A stretch of DNA of 64,000 nt from an uncultured Flavobacteriales bacterium (lineage in GTDB: Bacteria > Bacteroidota > Bacteroidia > Flavobacteriales_G > Salibacteraceae): contig CAKZKD010000002.1 of NCBI GenBank assembly GCA_937121175.1, positions 472,799 to 536,798 of the forward strand, in the 5' to 3' direction. The notes under the pieces were generated by a model that did not search any database, had not been told where the DNA came from, and saw nothing but the letters and a program-made list of their open reading frames with translations. Every line of letters starts with the position of its first letter. Position 1 is the stretch's first letter. A program made the position numbers and the translations under genes. Below are positions 8,074 through 17,075 of the stretch, piece by piece.

Positions 8074-9178
8074 ATGATTAATCAAGATCAGATTAAAGCT
8101 TTTGCTAGACGCTTAGATGCGTTAAGGGGGCATCTTTGACGTAGATAATCTACGTGAACATATTGAAGACCAAGACCAAGCTACTCAAGCTCCCGATTTT
8201 TGGAATGATTCGAAAGCAGCGGAGTTAATTCTCAAAAAACTAAATCAAAAAAAATTCTGGGTTATTGCCTATGATAAAGTGGAATCACTTTATGAAGACC
8301 TACTGGTGCTCAAAGAATTTTTTGATGATGGTGAGCCAAATGAGGCTGAGGTTAATGCGCAAGAGCTTGCATTTTTAGAGGCAATTGAAGAATTAGAGTT
8401 CAGAAACATGCTGTCAAGTGAAGAGGATGCTCTCGATGCTGTATTGGAAATAAACTCTGGCGCAGGTGGAACTGAGAGCCAAGACTGGGCTGAAATGTTA
8501 TTGCGTATGTATGTTATGTATTGCGATAAAAACAATTTGAAAGCAACGATTACGGAAAAGCTTGATGGTGATGGAGCAGGAATAAAATCTGCCCGAATAG
8601 AAATAGGAGGGGACTTTGCCTACGGTTTTTTAAAAAGTGAAAATGGTGTTCACCGATTAGTACGAATATCCCCATTTGATTCAAACGCAAAGCGACACAC
8701 TTCATTTGCATCTGTTTTCGTATATCCAGTTGTGGATGATAGTATTGAGATTGACGTGAATCCAGCGGAATATAATTACGAAACTTTTAGGTCTGGTGGA
8801 GCAGGTGGACAAAATGTAAATAAGGTAGAAACAGGAGTTCGCCTTGAGCATAAACCAACTGGAATTATTATCAGAAATACCGAGTCACGCTCGCAATTGC
8901 AGAATAAAGAAAATGCAATGAAATTGCTGAAATCTAAACTTTATGAGCTTGAACTAAGAAAGCGGCAAGAAGAACGTGACGTCATTGAAGGTAACAAGAT
9001 GAAAGTTGAATGGGGTAGTCAAATTCGAAATTACGTAATGCATCCATACAAACTTGTAAAAGATCTAAGAACCAATATTGAATCAACAGACGTGCAAGCC
9101 GTAATGGACGGTGACATTGGAAAGTTCATAAAGGCTTACCTAATGGAATTTGGAAATAGTAAGCAAAATGTAGATTAA
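8074..9178 (+). CDS. prfB: Peptide chain release factor 2, with programmed +1 frameshift
   Basis: RF2 recognises UGA and UAA stops and triggers peptide release. The gene is read in two frames. A 21-codon first part from ATG 8074 ends at an in-frame TGA (8137-8139). A +1 shift on CTT then continues at GAC (8138) for 346 codons. The sum is 367 residues, the normal RF2 length; reading only from 8279 would lose the N-terminal part. Diagnostic motifs are the GGQ peptidyl-tRNA hydrolysis loop in [19 protein letters not shown] and the NEATF-region equivalent AAEL... in domain 1. An SPF-type tripeptide is expected for RF2, and [18 protein letters not shown] is present. The gene starts 2 bp after recX. 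Confidence 0.95.
8121..8140 (+). promoter_or_regulatory. RF2 autoregulatory +1 frameshift site
   Basis: The elements are an SD-like AGGGGG (8125-8130), a 3-nt spacer CAT, the slippery codon CTT, the in-frame stop TGA and a following C. This is the classical prfB arrangement, in which low RF2 stalls termination at UGA and favours +1 slippage. The sequence matches the E. coli site apart from the spacer. Confidence 0.95.
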
Positions 9179-9188
9179 GTCAGTCCGA

Positions 9189-12100
9189 TTACCTAAACAA
9201 ATGGACTTGTCCGGTAACTTCTTTCGGAGCTGCACTATTAACTCCTTCTACAACTTCAAACTCAGATCGGTAAGTAAGTTTATAAACATAAGTACCAATT
9301 GGTAATGGTTCACCGCTTCTCATATGCGTACCATCCCAAAGGACTTCATTTAGAGTAGTTTCCCAAACAATCGATCCCACGTTATCAAAAACTTGTAACC
9401 TGTACTCGAAGAAACCTTCAAGAGATTTTACACCCCAGTAGTCATTGTCATTATCATTATTTGGAGTAAAGGCATTTGGAATCCATACATTACTACAATC
9501 TTCAAAGCCTACATAAATGTCTCTAATGTCTGCTCCACAATCGTTAGTCAGAATTAATTGGTACAGTCCCGTCTGGGTAACCTGATACAAACTGTCACTT
9601 GTTCCGTCTTGCCATTCAAACGTTAAGCGATTCGTCTCGGTACTTGAACCTGAGAAATTTGGGCTAAGCTCTAATTTTTGACCAATGCAGAGTGTAGTGT
9701 CGGGATTTCGAATCCTAAAATTAATTATTGGGTCTATATCTTTTCGGATAGAGGCAAAAGCAGTGTCGGTACATCCTGGATATTGGCCGTATTTAATTAT
9801 TACTTTGAAATCTCCTTCTTGGGCAAGGGTTATCTTGCTAAAAGTCGTATCAATCCAGCCAGAGTCGGCAGGGTCTAATAACGGATTCATCAGCGAATCT
9901 CGGATACCAGCAATATTGTAAAACTTATACCAATAGTAATTCAAATACCCTTCTGTATAGGCATCAAGTTGAACAGGAGCACCCTCGCAATAAATAGAAT
10001 CTGCACTAAAGTCAATTTGTGGTTGCTTAATTTCTGTAATTTGTTTTTCATCTCTAGCTGAACAACCATTTGTCCCAGTAACTGTAACTGAATAAACTCC
10101 ACTGTCAGTTGCAACAACAATTGCTGTTGTGTCTCCAGTGTTCCAGCGATATTTATTATAAAGGTTTCCAGTATCAGCATTGAGACTATCAAAGAATAGA
10201 CCTCTGTCAGCTTCGCAAAAAAGTTCGAAATCACCAATATCAACTAGCGGCTTGGGAAGTTCCGTAACATTGACAGTATCTTGGTTTGTACATTTTTTCT
10301 TATCCGTTATTCTACAATATACTTGCGCCGCAGTATCTGAAATCAATAATATTTGACCATTTGATGCAAGTTTTCTTACCGTTGGAAAGTTCTTGTAATC
10401 AAACCATTCATATTTTTCATAATTCGGTCCCGCACTAATTAAAAAATTAAATTCGTCGCCTTCACAAAATGAAGTGTCCGGGCCTAGATCAACCGGAGGG
10501 AGAAAGTTCGCGTTGATAACCATGGTATCTGCGCCCATACACCCTACAGAGTCTGTAACCGTAACAGAAAAAGTGCCGTCAGTAATCACAGTATCAAATT
10601 CTGCAATATTCGCAGGGCCTTGCAAGCCTGAAGGACTCCAGCTGTATCTAAAGTAACCACTCCCCGGAGTTAGCGCTTCATTAATTGCGCTTCCTAGACA
10701 AGAATCTCTATCTGCTCCTAAATTTGGAGTTGGTAAGGATGAGATTATCAGCCTTTTTTGAGCAGAAGAACGACAGAAATTGGAATCAACAACATCAACA
10801 GTATAAATTCCATCAACTACAACACTAATGGATTGCACAGAATCAAGATTAGACCATTTATAAGAAAACATATTTGGGCCGGCATCAATGGTTACGGTAT
10901 CTCCGATACAAAAAGTTGAGTCTCCTCCAAGATTTACCACTGGAATGGTATCGTATAACAACTCTAAGCTGTCAATATTCCTACAAGAAGTGTTTCTATC
11001 AATTAGCAATATTTTATAGGTAGTGTCGTTGTTTACCCACATCGTATCCTGTTTGCCCAGATTAATACCGTCCCAAATATGAATGTAGTTGGTGTCCGAA
11101 TTAACTTCCAACTTAATACTATCGCCAAAACAAATTGTTGTATCTGTTCTTAATTGAATAGTAGGAAGGGTATCTAAAGAAACTACTAGCGTATCCTTAG
11201 ATTCACATTGATTGGTATCTCTTGCAGTTACCACATACGACATTCCTGCTTGTATTATCATGGAATCGTTTCCGACTGAAAAGACTCCTCCATTCCATGA
11301 ATATTCATAAAGACTTGACGTATCAACCGACAGAATAATTGAGTCGTTTGTGCAAATACTCGTGTCACCCTGAACTCCATTTCTATAAAGAGAAAATACA
11401 GGAAGAGAGTCTGCGGTAATAATTAAATTGTCGTTCGTCTCACAACCATTTGAATCTGTAACAAATACAAAAAAGTTTCCGTCTCCTCCAACACGCGTGG
11501 TTTGGGTTGTGTCATTATTCTGCCAAGTGTACTTTCTCATCCCTGAACCAGCGTCTAGAGTAATGCTATCTCCAACGCACAAACTAGTGTCGTTACCAAT
11601 AAAGATAACTGGTATGGTGTCTCTTGTAATTACTATAGTATCGTGCGCAGGACAACCATTTGGGTCTTGACCAAAGTAAACAACGGAATTGGCAGTATCT
11701 GTTCTAAGTGAGTAAGATTCAATCGTGTCAATGGTTGGTAGATTGTAGTCAATAATCCATCTGTCGTAAATTGAACCTCCAGATAATCCGGAAAGGTCAA
11801 CAAAAATATTTTCGCAAATTGTAGTGTCATTACCAATATTTTCATTTGGTTTTGTTGCATCATCTACAATTCTCATGTCGGAATTTGAGCAGCCATTTGT
11901 GTCTGTAATCGTTATTAATACAGTAGTTGAATCATAAATTTTAATCGTTGAATCTGAAGAATTGTCTTGCCACTTTATCGTGTAATTGGTTCCACGAAGC
12001 GGGGATAAAATCGTGGCGGTATCTCCAATGCACAGTACAGTGTCGGACCCAAGGTTAAAAAAAGGAAGATTGTGATTTTCCAATTTAAATGTGTCCGTAA

Positions 12101-13082
12101 ATGAACAACCTTTTTGGTCTGTTCTTCGGCCCCAATATGTGCCTCCTAATCGAGCAACATTAGTTCTATTGGTGGAAGAGTTACTCCAGAGATAGTTTGC
12201 GTATCCCAAACCTAAATCCAAATCTACTGAGTCCCCAAAACAAATGGTATCTGGTCCCCCAAAATCAAATGTAGGAAGAGTATCTACAACAACTCGAGCT
12301 GTATCTTGAGAAGTACAGCCGTATCTGTCAGTAATGGTAAGACTATATGTGGATGTTAGTGAAGGTGAAACTCGAACTATACTGTCCGTGGAAGCAGGAT
12401 TCCAGCTGAAGGAGAAAGGGCTGGAGCCTTGATTCGTAATAGGAACAAGATCAACAGAGTCATTGAGGCAAACATTAGTATCGTTGGTTCCAACAGATAA
12501 GCATAATGAAACCTTCACAACATAATTCATTGAAGCCGAGCATATTGTATCTACCCACTTACCCGAATCTTGACCATTCAGCATGAGGGCTACACAGTTT
12601 TGTGCTGCACCACCGTTCGGGTTACCTGATGCCCAATTTTTGTATGAGGTATCTGCCTTGTCATTCCAAACAAATGATCCGTCATTTAATTTATCGTTGT
12701 AGCCGGTCCAAACACTTCCTGAAATACCTAGGCGATTTGCCCAGACAACAATAGAATCGTTTGCTGCAACACTTGTTATGGAAGTAAGATTTGCGCCCAA
12801 ACTTTGCGCAACTGAGTCAGCAAATAGGTTTGTTTGTGGAGTTGAATGTATAAAGTAAATACTGCAACTATCATTGCCACATCCGAGCTCTTGAAACCCT
12901 TGACTCGTAAATGCATTTCTGACATTGGTTAGGTTACATGTGCTAGTTGTCTTCTGACACTGAGCCTGTGCCTGACTAAAAGATAGGACAACAAGAAGCA
13001 AGACGATTAAATTCGTTAAGTTAACCGTTCTGGTTATCAGTGTTTTATAAGTATTTGAAACGCTCAATTCCCCACAAGTCAT
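9189..13082 (-). CDS. Large T9SS type B surface protein with C-type lectin and Ig-like repeats
   Basis: The protein has 1297 residues from the preferred start MTCGEL. A signal peptide (TNLIVLLLVVLSFSQAQAQ, about 20-40) comes first. A C-type lectin-like domain follows, with TSITSVAANDS, SVWTGYNDKLNDGSFVWND and NCVALMLNGQDSGKWVDTIC. Then come about twelve modules of roughly 75-85 residues sharing the pattern LG-x-DT-x2-C-x-GDS ... Y-x-W ... G-x-Y-x-V-x-VTD-x2-GC. The C-terminal gliding-associated/type B sorting domain (IPNAFTPNNDNDNDYWGVKS to GQVHLFR) targets it to T9SS for surface or secreted display. It is probably an adhesin or glycan-binding surface protein (inference). I prefer the ATG at 13082 over one at 13181 because the promoter box lies between them. 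Confidence 0.88.
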   Translation of the reverse strand: MTCGELSVSNTYKTLITRTVNLTNLIVLLLVVLSFSQAQAQCQKTTSTCNLTNVRNAFTSQGFQELGCGNDSCSIYFIHSTPQTNLFADSVAQSLGANLTSITSVAANDSIVVWANRLGISGSVWTGYNDKLNDGSFVWNDKADTSYKNWASGNPNGGAAQNCVALMLNGQDSGKWVDTICSASMNYVVKVSLCLSVGTNDTNVCLNDSVDLVPITNQGSSPFSFSWNPASTDSIVRVSPSLTSTYSLTITDRYGCTSQDTARVVVDTLPTFDFGGPDTICFGDSVDLDLGLGYANYLWSNSSTNRTNVARLGGTYWGRRTDQKGCSFTDTFKLENHNLPFFNLGSDTVLCIGDTATILSPLRGTNYTIKWQDNSSDSTIKIYDSTTVLITITDTNGCSNSDMRIVDDATKPNENIGNDTTICENIFVDLSGLSGGSIYDRWIIDYNLPTIDTIESYSLRTDTANSVVYFGQDPNGCPAHDTIVITRDTIPVIFIGNDTSLCVGDSITLDAGSGMRKYTWQNNDTTQTTRVGGDGNFFVFVTDSNGCETNDNLIITADSLPVFSLYRNGVQGDTSICTNDSIILSVDTSSLYEYSWNGGVFSVGNDSMIIQAGMSYVVTARDTNQCESKDTLVVSLDTLPTIQLRTDTTICFGDSIKLEVNSDTNYIHIWDGINLGKQDTMWVNNDTTYKILLIDRNTSCRNIDSLELLYDTIPVVNLGGDSTFCIGDTVTIDAGPNMFSYKWSNLDSVQSISVVVDGIYTVDVVDSNFCRSSAQKRLIISSLPTPNLGADRDSCLGSAINEALTPGSGYFRYSWSPSGLQGPANIAEFDTVITDGTFSVTVTDSVGCMGADTMVINANFLPPVDLGPDTSFCEGDEFNFLISAGPNYEKYEWFDYKNFPTVRKLASNGQILLISDTAAQVYCRITDKKKCTNQDTVNVTELPKPLVDIGDFELFCEADRGLFFDSLNADTGNLYNKYRWNTGDTTAIVVATDSGVYSVTVTGTNGCSARDEKQITEIKQPQIDFSADSIYCEGAPVQLDAYTEGYLNYYWYKFYNIAGIRDSLMNPLLDPADSGWIDTTFSKITLAQEGDFKVIIKYGQYPGCTDTAFASIRKDIDPIINFRIRNPDTTLCIGQKLELSPNFSGSSTETNRLTFEWQDGTSDSLYQVTQTGLYQLILTNDCGADIRDIYVGFEDCSNVWIPNAFTPNNDNDNDYWGVKSLEGFFEYRLQVFDNVGSIVWETTLNEVLWDGTHMRSGEPLPIGTYVYKLTYRSEFEVVEGVNSAAPKEVTGQVHLFR

Positions 13083-13088
13083 CCGGCT

Positions 13089-13096
13089 CAAATGTA
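13089..13096 (-). promoter_or_regulatory. -7 promoter box for the type B adhesin gene
   Basis: The minus strand reads TACATTTG (TAnnTTTG), 6 nt before the ATG at 13082. A start at or within a few bases of this ATG implies a leaderless or nearly leaderless mRNA. Confidence 0.5.
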
Positions 13097-13141
13097 GTAA
13101 AGAAAAATCAGGTTTAATAGCCTTCTTTTCAGTATTGGAAA

Positions 13142-13149
13142 TACCTTTG
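13142..13149 (+). promoter_or_regulatory. -7 promoter box for the ArsC-family gene
   Basis: TACCTTTG matches TAnnTTTG and lies 18 nt upstream of the ATG at 13168. It supports that start over the ATG at 13135, which lies upstream of the box. Confidence 0.5.
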
Positions 13150-13167
13150 TTTACTAACTTATTTATC

Positions 13168-13515
13168 ATGGAAAAAATCACTATTTATCACAACCCACGT
13201 TGTTCCAAAAGTCGCCAAACGCTAAGTATTTTGGAGGAGAACGGAGCTTCTATCAAAGTTACGGAATATTTGAAGGAAGTTCCGACAGAAAAAGAACTAG
13301 AACGGATAATTGATAAACTCGGAATTACTCCTGCTGAATTGATACGAACTGGTGAAGTTGATTGGAAAGAGAATTTTAAAGGGAAAGATTTATCAAACAA
13401 AGAGCTTGTCCAAGCCATGGTGAACTTTCCTAAATTAATTGAGCGTCCAATCGTATTAAATGGAAACAAGGCAATAATCGGTCGTCCACCAGAAAAGGTA
13501 TTAGAAATTTTGTAA
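13168..13515 (+). CDS. arsC: ArsC-family thioredoxin-fold protein (arsenate reductase-like)
   Basis: This 115-residue protein of the ArsC/Spx superfamily has the active-site start ITIYHNPRCSKSRQTL with Cys12 as the redox cysteine. It also has the arginines expected for a glutaredoxin-coupled arsenate reductase (LIRTGEVDWKE, ERPIVLNGNKAIIGRPPEKVLEIL). It would reduce arsenate to arsenite in the cytoplasm. No arsB, acr3 or arsR lies nearby, so a role in arsenic resistance is not supported by context; many Bacteroidota carry such a stand-alone copy. The ATG at 13168 places the Cys at the normal position and lies downstream of a promoter box. Confidence 0.85.
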   Translation: MEKITIYHNPRCSKSRQTLSILEENGASIKVTEYLKEVPTEKELERIIDKLGITPAELIRTGEVDWKENFKGKDLSNKELVQAMVNFPKLIERPIVLNGNKAIIGRPPEKVLEIL

Positions 13516-13520
13516 CGAAG

Positions 13521-13670
13521 TTAGGCTTCGATTGCCTTTTTTGGGTTGTTCGTCAACACTTCAATAATTTGCATGGTTACCCAATAAGGCAAGAATAAAG
13601 CTAAAAAAAGCAACGTAAAAAATGCACCACCTGCAACGACCAAGAAAAATAAAACTGCTAAAACTTCCAT
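13521..13670 (-). CDS. 49-aa single-pass membrane miniprotein
   Basis: A short ORF in the arsC-fumC gap encodes 49 residues. An almost continuous hydrophobic stretch (LAVLFFLVVAGGAFFTLLFL and on to PYWVTM) fills the first two thirds, then a polar tail IIEVLTNNPKKAIEA. It looks like a one-pass or hairpin inner-membrane miniprotein. I recognise no family. It converges with arsC (stops 5 bp apart). Support is the uninterrupted frame, the non-random hydrophobic pattern and the fit to the intergenic space. I see no clear promoter box, so expression is unproven. Confidence 0.5.
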   Translation of the reverse strand: MEVLAVLFFLVVAGGAFFTLLFLALFLPYWVTMQIIEVLTNNPKKAIEA

Positions 13671-13743
13671 AATTAGATTTTAAGTTGGGCAAATTTAGAT
13701 AAAACTTTTATCCGATTTGTGTTTCCAATTCTACATCGGGAAG

Positions 13744-13751
13744 TAAATTTG
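13744..13751 (+). promoter_or_regulatory. -7 promoter box for fumC
   Basis: TAAATTTG matches TAnnTTTG and ends 16 nt before the fumC ATG. A TTTG at 13716-13719 is a possible -33 element with a slightly long spacer of 24 nt. Confidence 0.5.
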
Positions 13752-13767
13752 AAAAAAATAAAATAAG

Positions 13768-15162
13768 ATGGATTTTAGGATAGAAAAAGACACAATGGGC
13801 GAGGTGAAAGTTCCAGCTAATAATTACTGGGGAGCTCAAACCGAAAGATCTAGAAATAATTTTAAAATCGGACCAGAAAGCACGATGCCAAAAGAGATAA
13901 TTGCCGGGTTTGCGTATTTAAAGAAGGCCGCTGCCTATACAAATTGTGAATTAGGTGCTTTAGAGGCAGAAAAACGAGATTTGATATCTTCAGTTTGCGA
14001 CGAAGTTCTTGCAGGAAAACACGAAGGAGAGTTCCCTTTAGTGGTGTGGCAAACAGGAAGTGGCACACAATCTAATATGAATATGAATGAGGTGGTATCA
14101 AATCGCAGTCAGGTTCTCAAAGGCGGAAGTTTGTCTGATATTGAAAAGTTTGTTCACCCAAATGATGATGTAAATAAAAGCCAAAGCTCAAACGATACTT
14201 ATCCAACTGCAATGCACATTGCAGCCTACAAAATGATTGTTGAAGTTACTATTCCTGGGGTAGAAACTCTTCGCGATACTCTTTTAAAGAAGTCTCAAGA
14301 ATTTAAAGATGTTGTGAAAATTGGGCGTACGCATTTGATGGATGCAACTCCACTCACCTTAGGTCAGGAATTTTCAGGATATGTTGCACAACTCAATCAC
14401 GGGTTGAAAGCTCTAAATTCCACATTGTCTCATCTTTCTGAATTGGCACTTGGGGGTACGGCTGTTGGAACAGGAATAAACACACCTAAAGGCTATTCTG
14501 AGCTAGTTGCAAAATACATTGCAGAATTTACTCAGTTACCGTTTATTACAGCGGAAAACAAGTTTGAGGCTTTAGCTGCTCATGATGCAATTGTGGAATC
14601 GCATGGCGCCTTAAAACAATTGGCTGTAAGTTTAATGAAAATAGCAAATGATATTCGCTTGTTAGCTTCAGGGCCGCGGTCTGGAATTGGTGAAATTATT
14701 ATTCCTGCCAATGAGCCAGGTTCTTCAATTATGCCGGGCAAGGTAAACCCAACTCAGGCTGAAGCTCTGACCATGGTTTGTGCGCAAGTAATTGGGAACG
14801 ATGTTGCTGTTTCTGTTGCTGGAATGAATGGACATTACGAGCTGAATGTGTTTAAACCTGTTATGGCAAGAAACATTTTAGAAAGCGCTAGATTAATTGG
14901 TGAAGCATGCGTTTCGTTTACAAATAATTGTGCCTATGGTATTGAACCGAATTACGAAAATTTGAAACGCAATCTGGACAATTCGTTAATGTTGGTAACT
15001 GCATTGAATACCAAAATAGGTTACGAAAAAGCTGCTAAAATAGCTAAGACGGCATACGAAAATGGAACTACTTTAAAAGAAGAGGCTGTAAATTTGGGGT
15101 ATTTAACTGCCGAACAATTTGATGAGTGGGTTGTACCCGCCAAAATGATAGGTTCTATGTAA
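13768..15162 (+). CDS. fumC: Class II fumarate hydratase
   Basis: FumC interconverts fumarate and L-malate in the TCA cycle without an iron-sulfur cluster. The 464-residue length equals that of typical class II fumarases. Signatures are [20 protein letters not shown] near the start, [14 protein letters not shown], the catalytic [14 protein letters not shown] region, [19 protein letters not shown], and the superfamily motif [15 protein letters not shown] with the catalytic serine loop. The C-terminal fumarase domain is complete. It is monocistronic, with its own promoter and a terminator just after the stop. Aspartase and argininosuccinate lyase are ruled out by the overall pattern. Confidence 0.95.
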   Translation: MDFRIEKDTMGEVKVPANNYWGAQTERSRNNFKIGPESTMPKEIIAGFAYLKKAAAYTNCELGALEAEKRDLISSVCDEVLAGKHEGEFPLVVWQTGSGTQSNMNMNEVVSNRSQVLKGGSLSDIEKFVHPNDDVNKSQSSNDTYPTAMHIAAYKMIVEVTIPGVETLRDTLLKKSQEFKDVVKIGRTHLMDATPLTLGQEFSGYVAQLNHGLKALNSTLSHLSELALGGTAVGTGINTPKGYSELVAKYIAEFTQLPFITAENKFEALAAHDAIVESHGALKQLAVSLMKIANDIRLLASGPRSGIGEIIIPANEPGSSIMPGKVNPTQAEALTMVCAQVIGNDVAVSVAGMNGHYELNVFKPVMARNILESARLIGEACVSFTNNCAYGIEPNYENLKRNLDNSLMLVTALNTKIGYEKAAKIAKTAYENGTTLKEEAVNLGYLTAEQFDEWVVPAKMIGSM

Positions 15163-15190
15163 TTTATACAACCCAAATAGACAATAGAAG

Positions 15191-15213
15191 AGCTACCTTA
15201 TGGTGGCTTTTTT
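15191..15213 (+). terminator. Rho-independent terminator after fumC
   Basis: A stem AGCTACC/GGTGGCT (15191-15197 with 15202-15208, one G-T pair) and a TTAT loop are followed by a T-tract that runs into the 3' end of the convergent manC gene. Confidence 0.75.
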
Positions 15214-16279
15214 ATTTTTTGGAATTGAGTTCAGCTACGTATTGTTTTATTTTTTGCTCATCCTTGATTGGGCAAATTAGCAATGCTTCCTCAGTATCCA
15301 CAATTATGTAACCTTCTAGTGCTTTAATAATTGCTTTTTTATTTTTAGGGATAACCACAATGTTGTGCGCACTCTCCTTTAATAACGCAGTATTGTTGTT
15401 AACCAAAATATTTTCGGATTCATCTTTTGCAACATGCTCACGCAACGAGCTCCAACTCCCTAAATCACTCCAGCCAAAATCTCCCGGAATTACTGTCACG
15501 TTTTTAGCATTTTCAAGAATGGCATAGTCAACAGAAATATCATTGCACAATGGATAAAACTCCTGGACGGAATTTGCTTCCTCAGTAGTGTTCAACTTAG
15601 ACTTATGGCTTTCGAATAATTGATGCATTTCTGGTTGATAATTCTCAAAAAGGTTAATTATGTTCTTGGCGTTCCAAATAAACAACCCACTATTCCAGTA
15701 GTAATTGCCGGAAGAGCACATCGTTTGGGCTTTTTCTAATTCAGGTTTTTCCGTAAAAGCCTTCACTTTAAATACACCAGATTCAAGCTCACTTCCTGAG
15801 TGAATGTACCCAAAACCTGTTGAGGGGTATGTAGGTTTTATTCCCAAAGTAACTATTTGTTCAGTATCATTATTACACTGTTCTAGCCCTAGTTTAATTG
15901 CCTCTGCAAACGCGCTTTCCTTGGAAATTAAATGGTCAGACGGTGCTACAATAAATGACGCATCAGGGGTTTTTTTCCAGATTTTAAACGCCGCATACAA
16001 AATACATGGAGCGGTATTTCTTCGTGCTGGCTCGCAAATTACCTGAGCCTCATTAATATTGGGTAACTGAGTACATACTAATTCTTTGTATTGAGAATTG
16101 GTAAGAATAAGAATGTTTTCTTGTCCAACTATAGGTACAAAGCGATCGACAGTTTGTTGAAGTAAACTTTTTCCAGTTCCTAGAATGTCTAGGAATTGTT
16201 TTGGATTTTCCTCTGTGCTGGAAGGCCAGAACCTAGAGCCTACACCACCAGCCATGATTACGCAATAATTATTACTCAT
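15212..16279 (-). CDS. manC: Mannose-1-phosphate guanylyltransferase
   Basis: This enzyme makes GDP-mannose from GTP and mannose-1-phosphate for surface polysaccharides and glycans. The 355 residues carry the nucleotidyltransferase signature IMAGGVGSRFWPSS near residue 8, with KQFLDILGTGKSLLQQT following. FIVAPSDHLI, GIKPTYPSTGFGYI and FTEKPELEKA come next, and GDFGWSDLGSW near residue 275 is diagnostic for ManC-type enzymes. No fused phosphomannose isomerase domain is present, so this is the short form. Its ATG overlaps the SprT-like gene's stop by 4 bp, so it is the last gene of a three-gene unit. Confidence 0.92.
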   Translation of the reverse strand: MSNNYCVIMAGGVGSRFWPSSTEENPKQFLDILGTGKSLLQQTVDRFVPIVGQENILILTNSQYKELVCTQLPNINEAQVICEPARRNTAPCILYAAFKIWKKTPDASFIVAPSDHLISKESAFAEAIKLGLEQCNNDTEQIVTLGIKPTYPSTGFGYIHSGSELESGVFKVKAFTEKPELEKAQTMCSSGNYYWNSGLFIWNAKNIINLFENYQPEMHQLFESHKSKLNTTEEANSVQEFYPLCNDISVDYAILENAKNVTVIPGDFGWSDLGSWSSLREHVAKDESENILVNNNTALLKESAHNIVVIPKNKKAIIKALEGYIIVDTEEALLICPIKDEQKIKQYVAELNSKK

Positions 16280-16890
16280 AGTTTATTTATTTCAGACACT
16301 TCTGCTAGTCCACTTACTAAATACAATCGGCTTGAATTCAGTTCCTTACAAAGGAAGCGCGTTCTTTTTTTAGTTCCTTTTTCAAATATCCGTTTTCCAA
16401 TCTGAAAAATAGCTTTGTCCGAAAGATCATTAAGAATAATTGTGCGATTAACATCGTAATTTCTCAATCCAATCATTAGTTGTGGGTCAGAAACGCTACT
16501 TGCCTTTGGGTTTATTGAATATTTAGCTAGGGGTTTAGAGATGTCCTCCGGAAAGATATTTCTAGAAATGAGTTCCTTTAGCCACTTCCCGAAAATCATT
16601 TTCCACTCTTTACCATGTGGTAAAATTCTCTTCCCAAATTGTTCAAAAGCTTCTAGGTGAGAAAATTCATGAATCAGCGTAATTAGAAAAGCGTACTGGT
16701 TTAGAGTTCCGTTCACAGAAACTCTGTGGTACGGCGTTTTTGAATTGGGCAATCGATAATCTCCCAATTTTGTTTTTCTCTTGTTGCTTATGGTAAGTAA
16801 GACCTGTTTGTCCTGTAAGTATTTAGTTAGTTCCACAGATAAATTCGGCGGTAAATACTGTTCTAGTTGTAACTGATCTACAAGGTTCAT
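16276..16890 (-). CDS. SprT-like zinc metalloprotease-family protein
   Basis: This 204-residue protein has the HExxH zinc motif in LIHEFSHLEAFEQFGKRILPHGKEWK (His74, Glu75, His78). The third-ligand region HGKEWK is typical of SprT/Spartan-type domains. Relatives in eukaryotes cleave DNA-protein crosslinks; the function of bacterial SprT is poorly known. A C-terminal part after about residue 130 carries no cysteine zinc ribbon, unlike many SprT proteins, though one Cys occurs near 182. It overlaps the preceding lipoprotein gene and the following manC by 4 bp each (ATGA), so translational coupling is expected. There is no obvious link with GDP-mannose synthesis. Confidence 0.82.
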   Translation of the reverse strand: MNLVDQLQLEQYLPPNLSVELTKYLQDKQVLLTISNKRKTKLGDYRLPNSKTPYHRVSVNGTLNQYAFLITLIHEFSHLEAFEQFGKRILPHGKEWKMIFGKWLKELISRNIFPEDISKPLAKYSINPKASSVSDPQLMIGLRNYDVNRTIILNDLSDKAIFQIGKRIFEKGTKKRTRFLCKELNSSRLYLVSGLAEVSEINKL

Positions 16891-17048
16891 TTCGGCTTCT
16901 TATATCTAGTTTTTTTCGGCTTCTTATTTTTTTCTCCAAAGGTTGGGCAATCGCAGTCCTTTTTCGTGCTTTTACAGGAGCTAAAAACCACGGATGATGA
17001 AAAGATGATTGCAATAATAATTGCTGTATTTCTAATTTTAGAAGCCAC
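16887..17048 (-). CDS. Small Cys/Lys-rich lipoprotein
   Basis: The product has 53 residues from a GTG start. A short basic N-terminus MASKIRN is followed by a hydrophobic run and a lipobox VFSSC near residue 25. The mature chain has only about 29 residues, with CDC followed by a Lys/Pro-rich tail ending KKTRYKKPK. Such very small basic lipoproteins are common and unexplained in Bacteroidota. I chose GTG 17048 because longer versions would read back through the promoter into the divergent mlaE promoter, and because it gives a textbook lipoprotein signal. It overlaps the SprT-like gene by 4 bp and heads that operon. Confidence 0.55.
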   Translation of the reverse strand: MASKIRNTAIIIAIIFSSSVVFSSCKSTKKDCDCPTFGEKNKKPKKTRYKKPK

Positions 17049-17052
17049 AAAG

Positions 17053-17060
17053 CAAATGTA
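17053..17060 (-). promoter_or_regulatory. -7 promoter box for lipoprotein-sprT-manC
   Basis: The minus strand reads TACATTTG (TAnnTTTG), only 4 nt before the GTG at 17048, which implies a leaderless mRNA. It lies 15 bp from the opposing mlaE box, so each polymerase footprint covers the other promoter. Confidence 0.55.
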
Positions 17061-17075
17061 AAACTCCGCAAGTAT

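Noticed and set aside
8279..9178. Short RF2 starting at 8279
   Set aside because: The in-frame upstream sequence joins through a classical +1 frameshift to an ATG at 8074 and gives a full-length protein.
9678..12000. Plus- and minus-strand frames of 60-100 codons inside the type B adhesin gene
   Set aside because: They have no signals or family motifs and lie within a well-supported 1297-residue protein.
13168..13515. Arsenic-resistance island
   Set aside because: Only the arsC-like gene is present. No arsR, acr3 or arsB is nearby.
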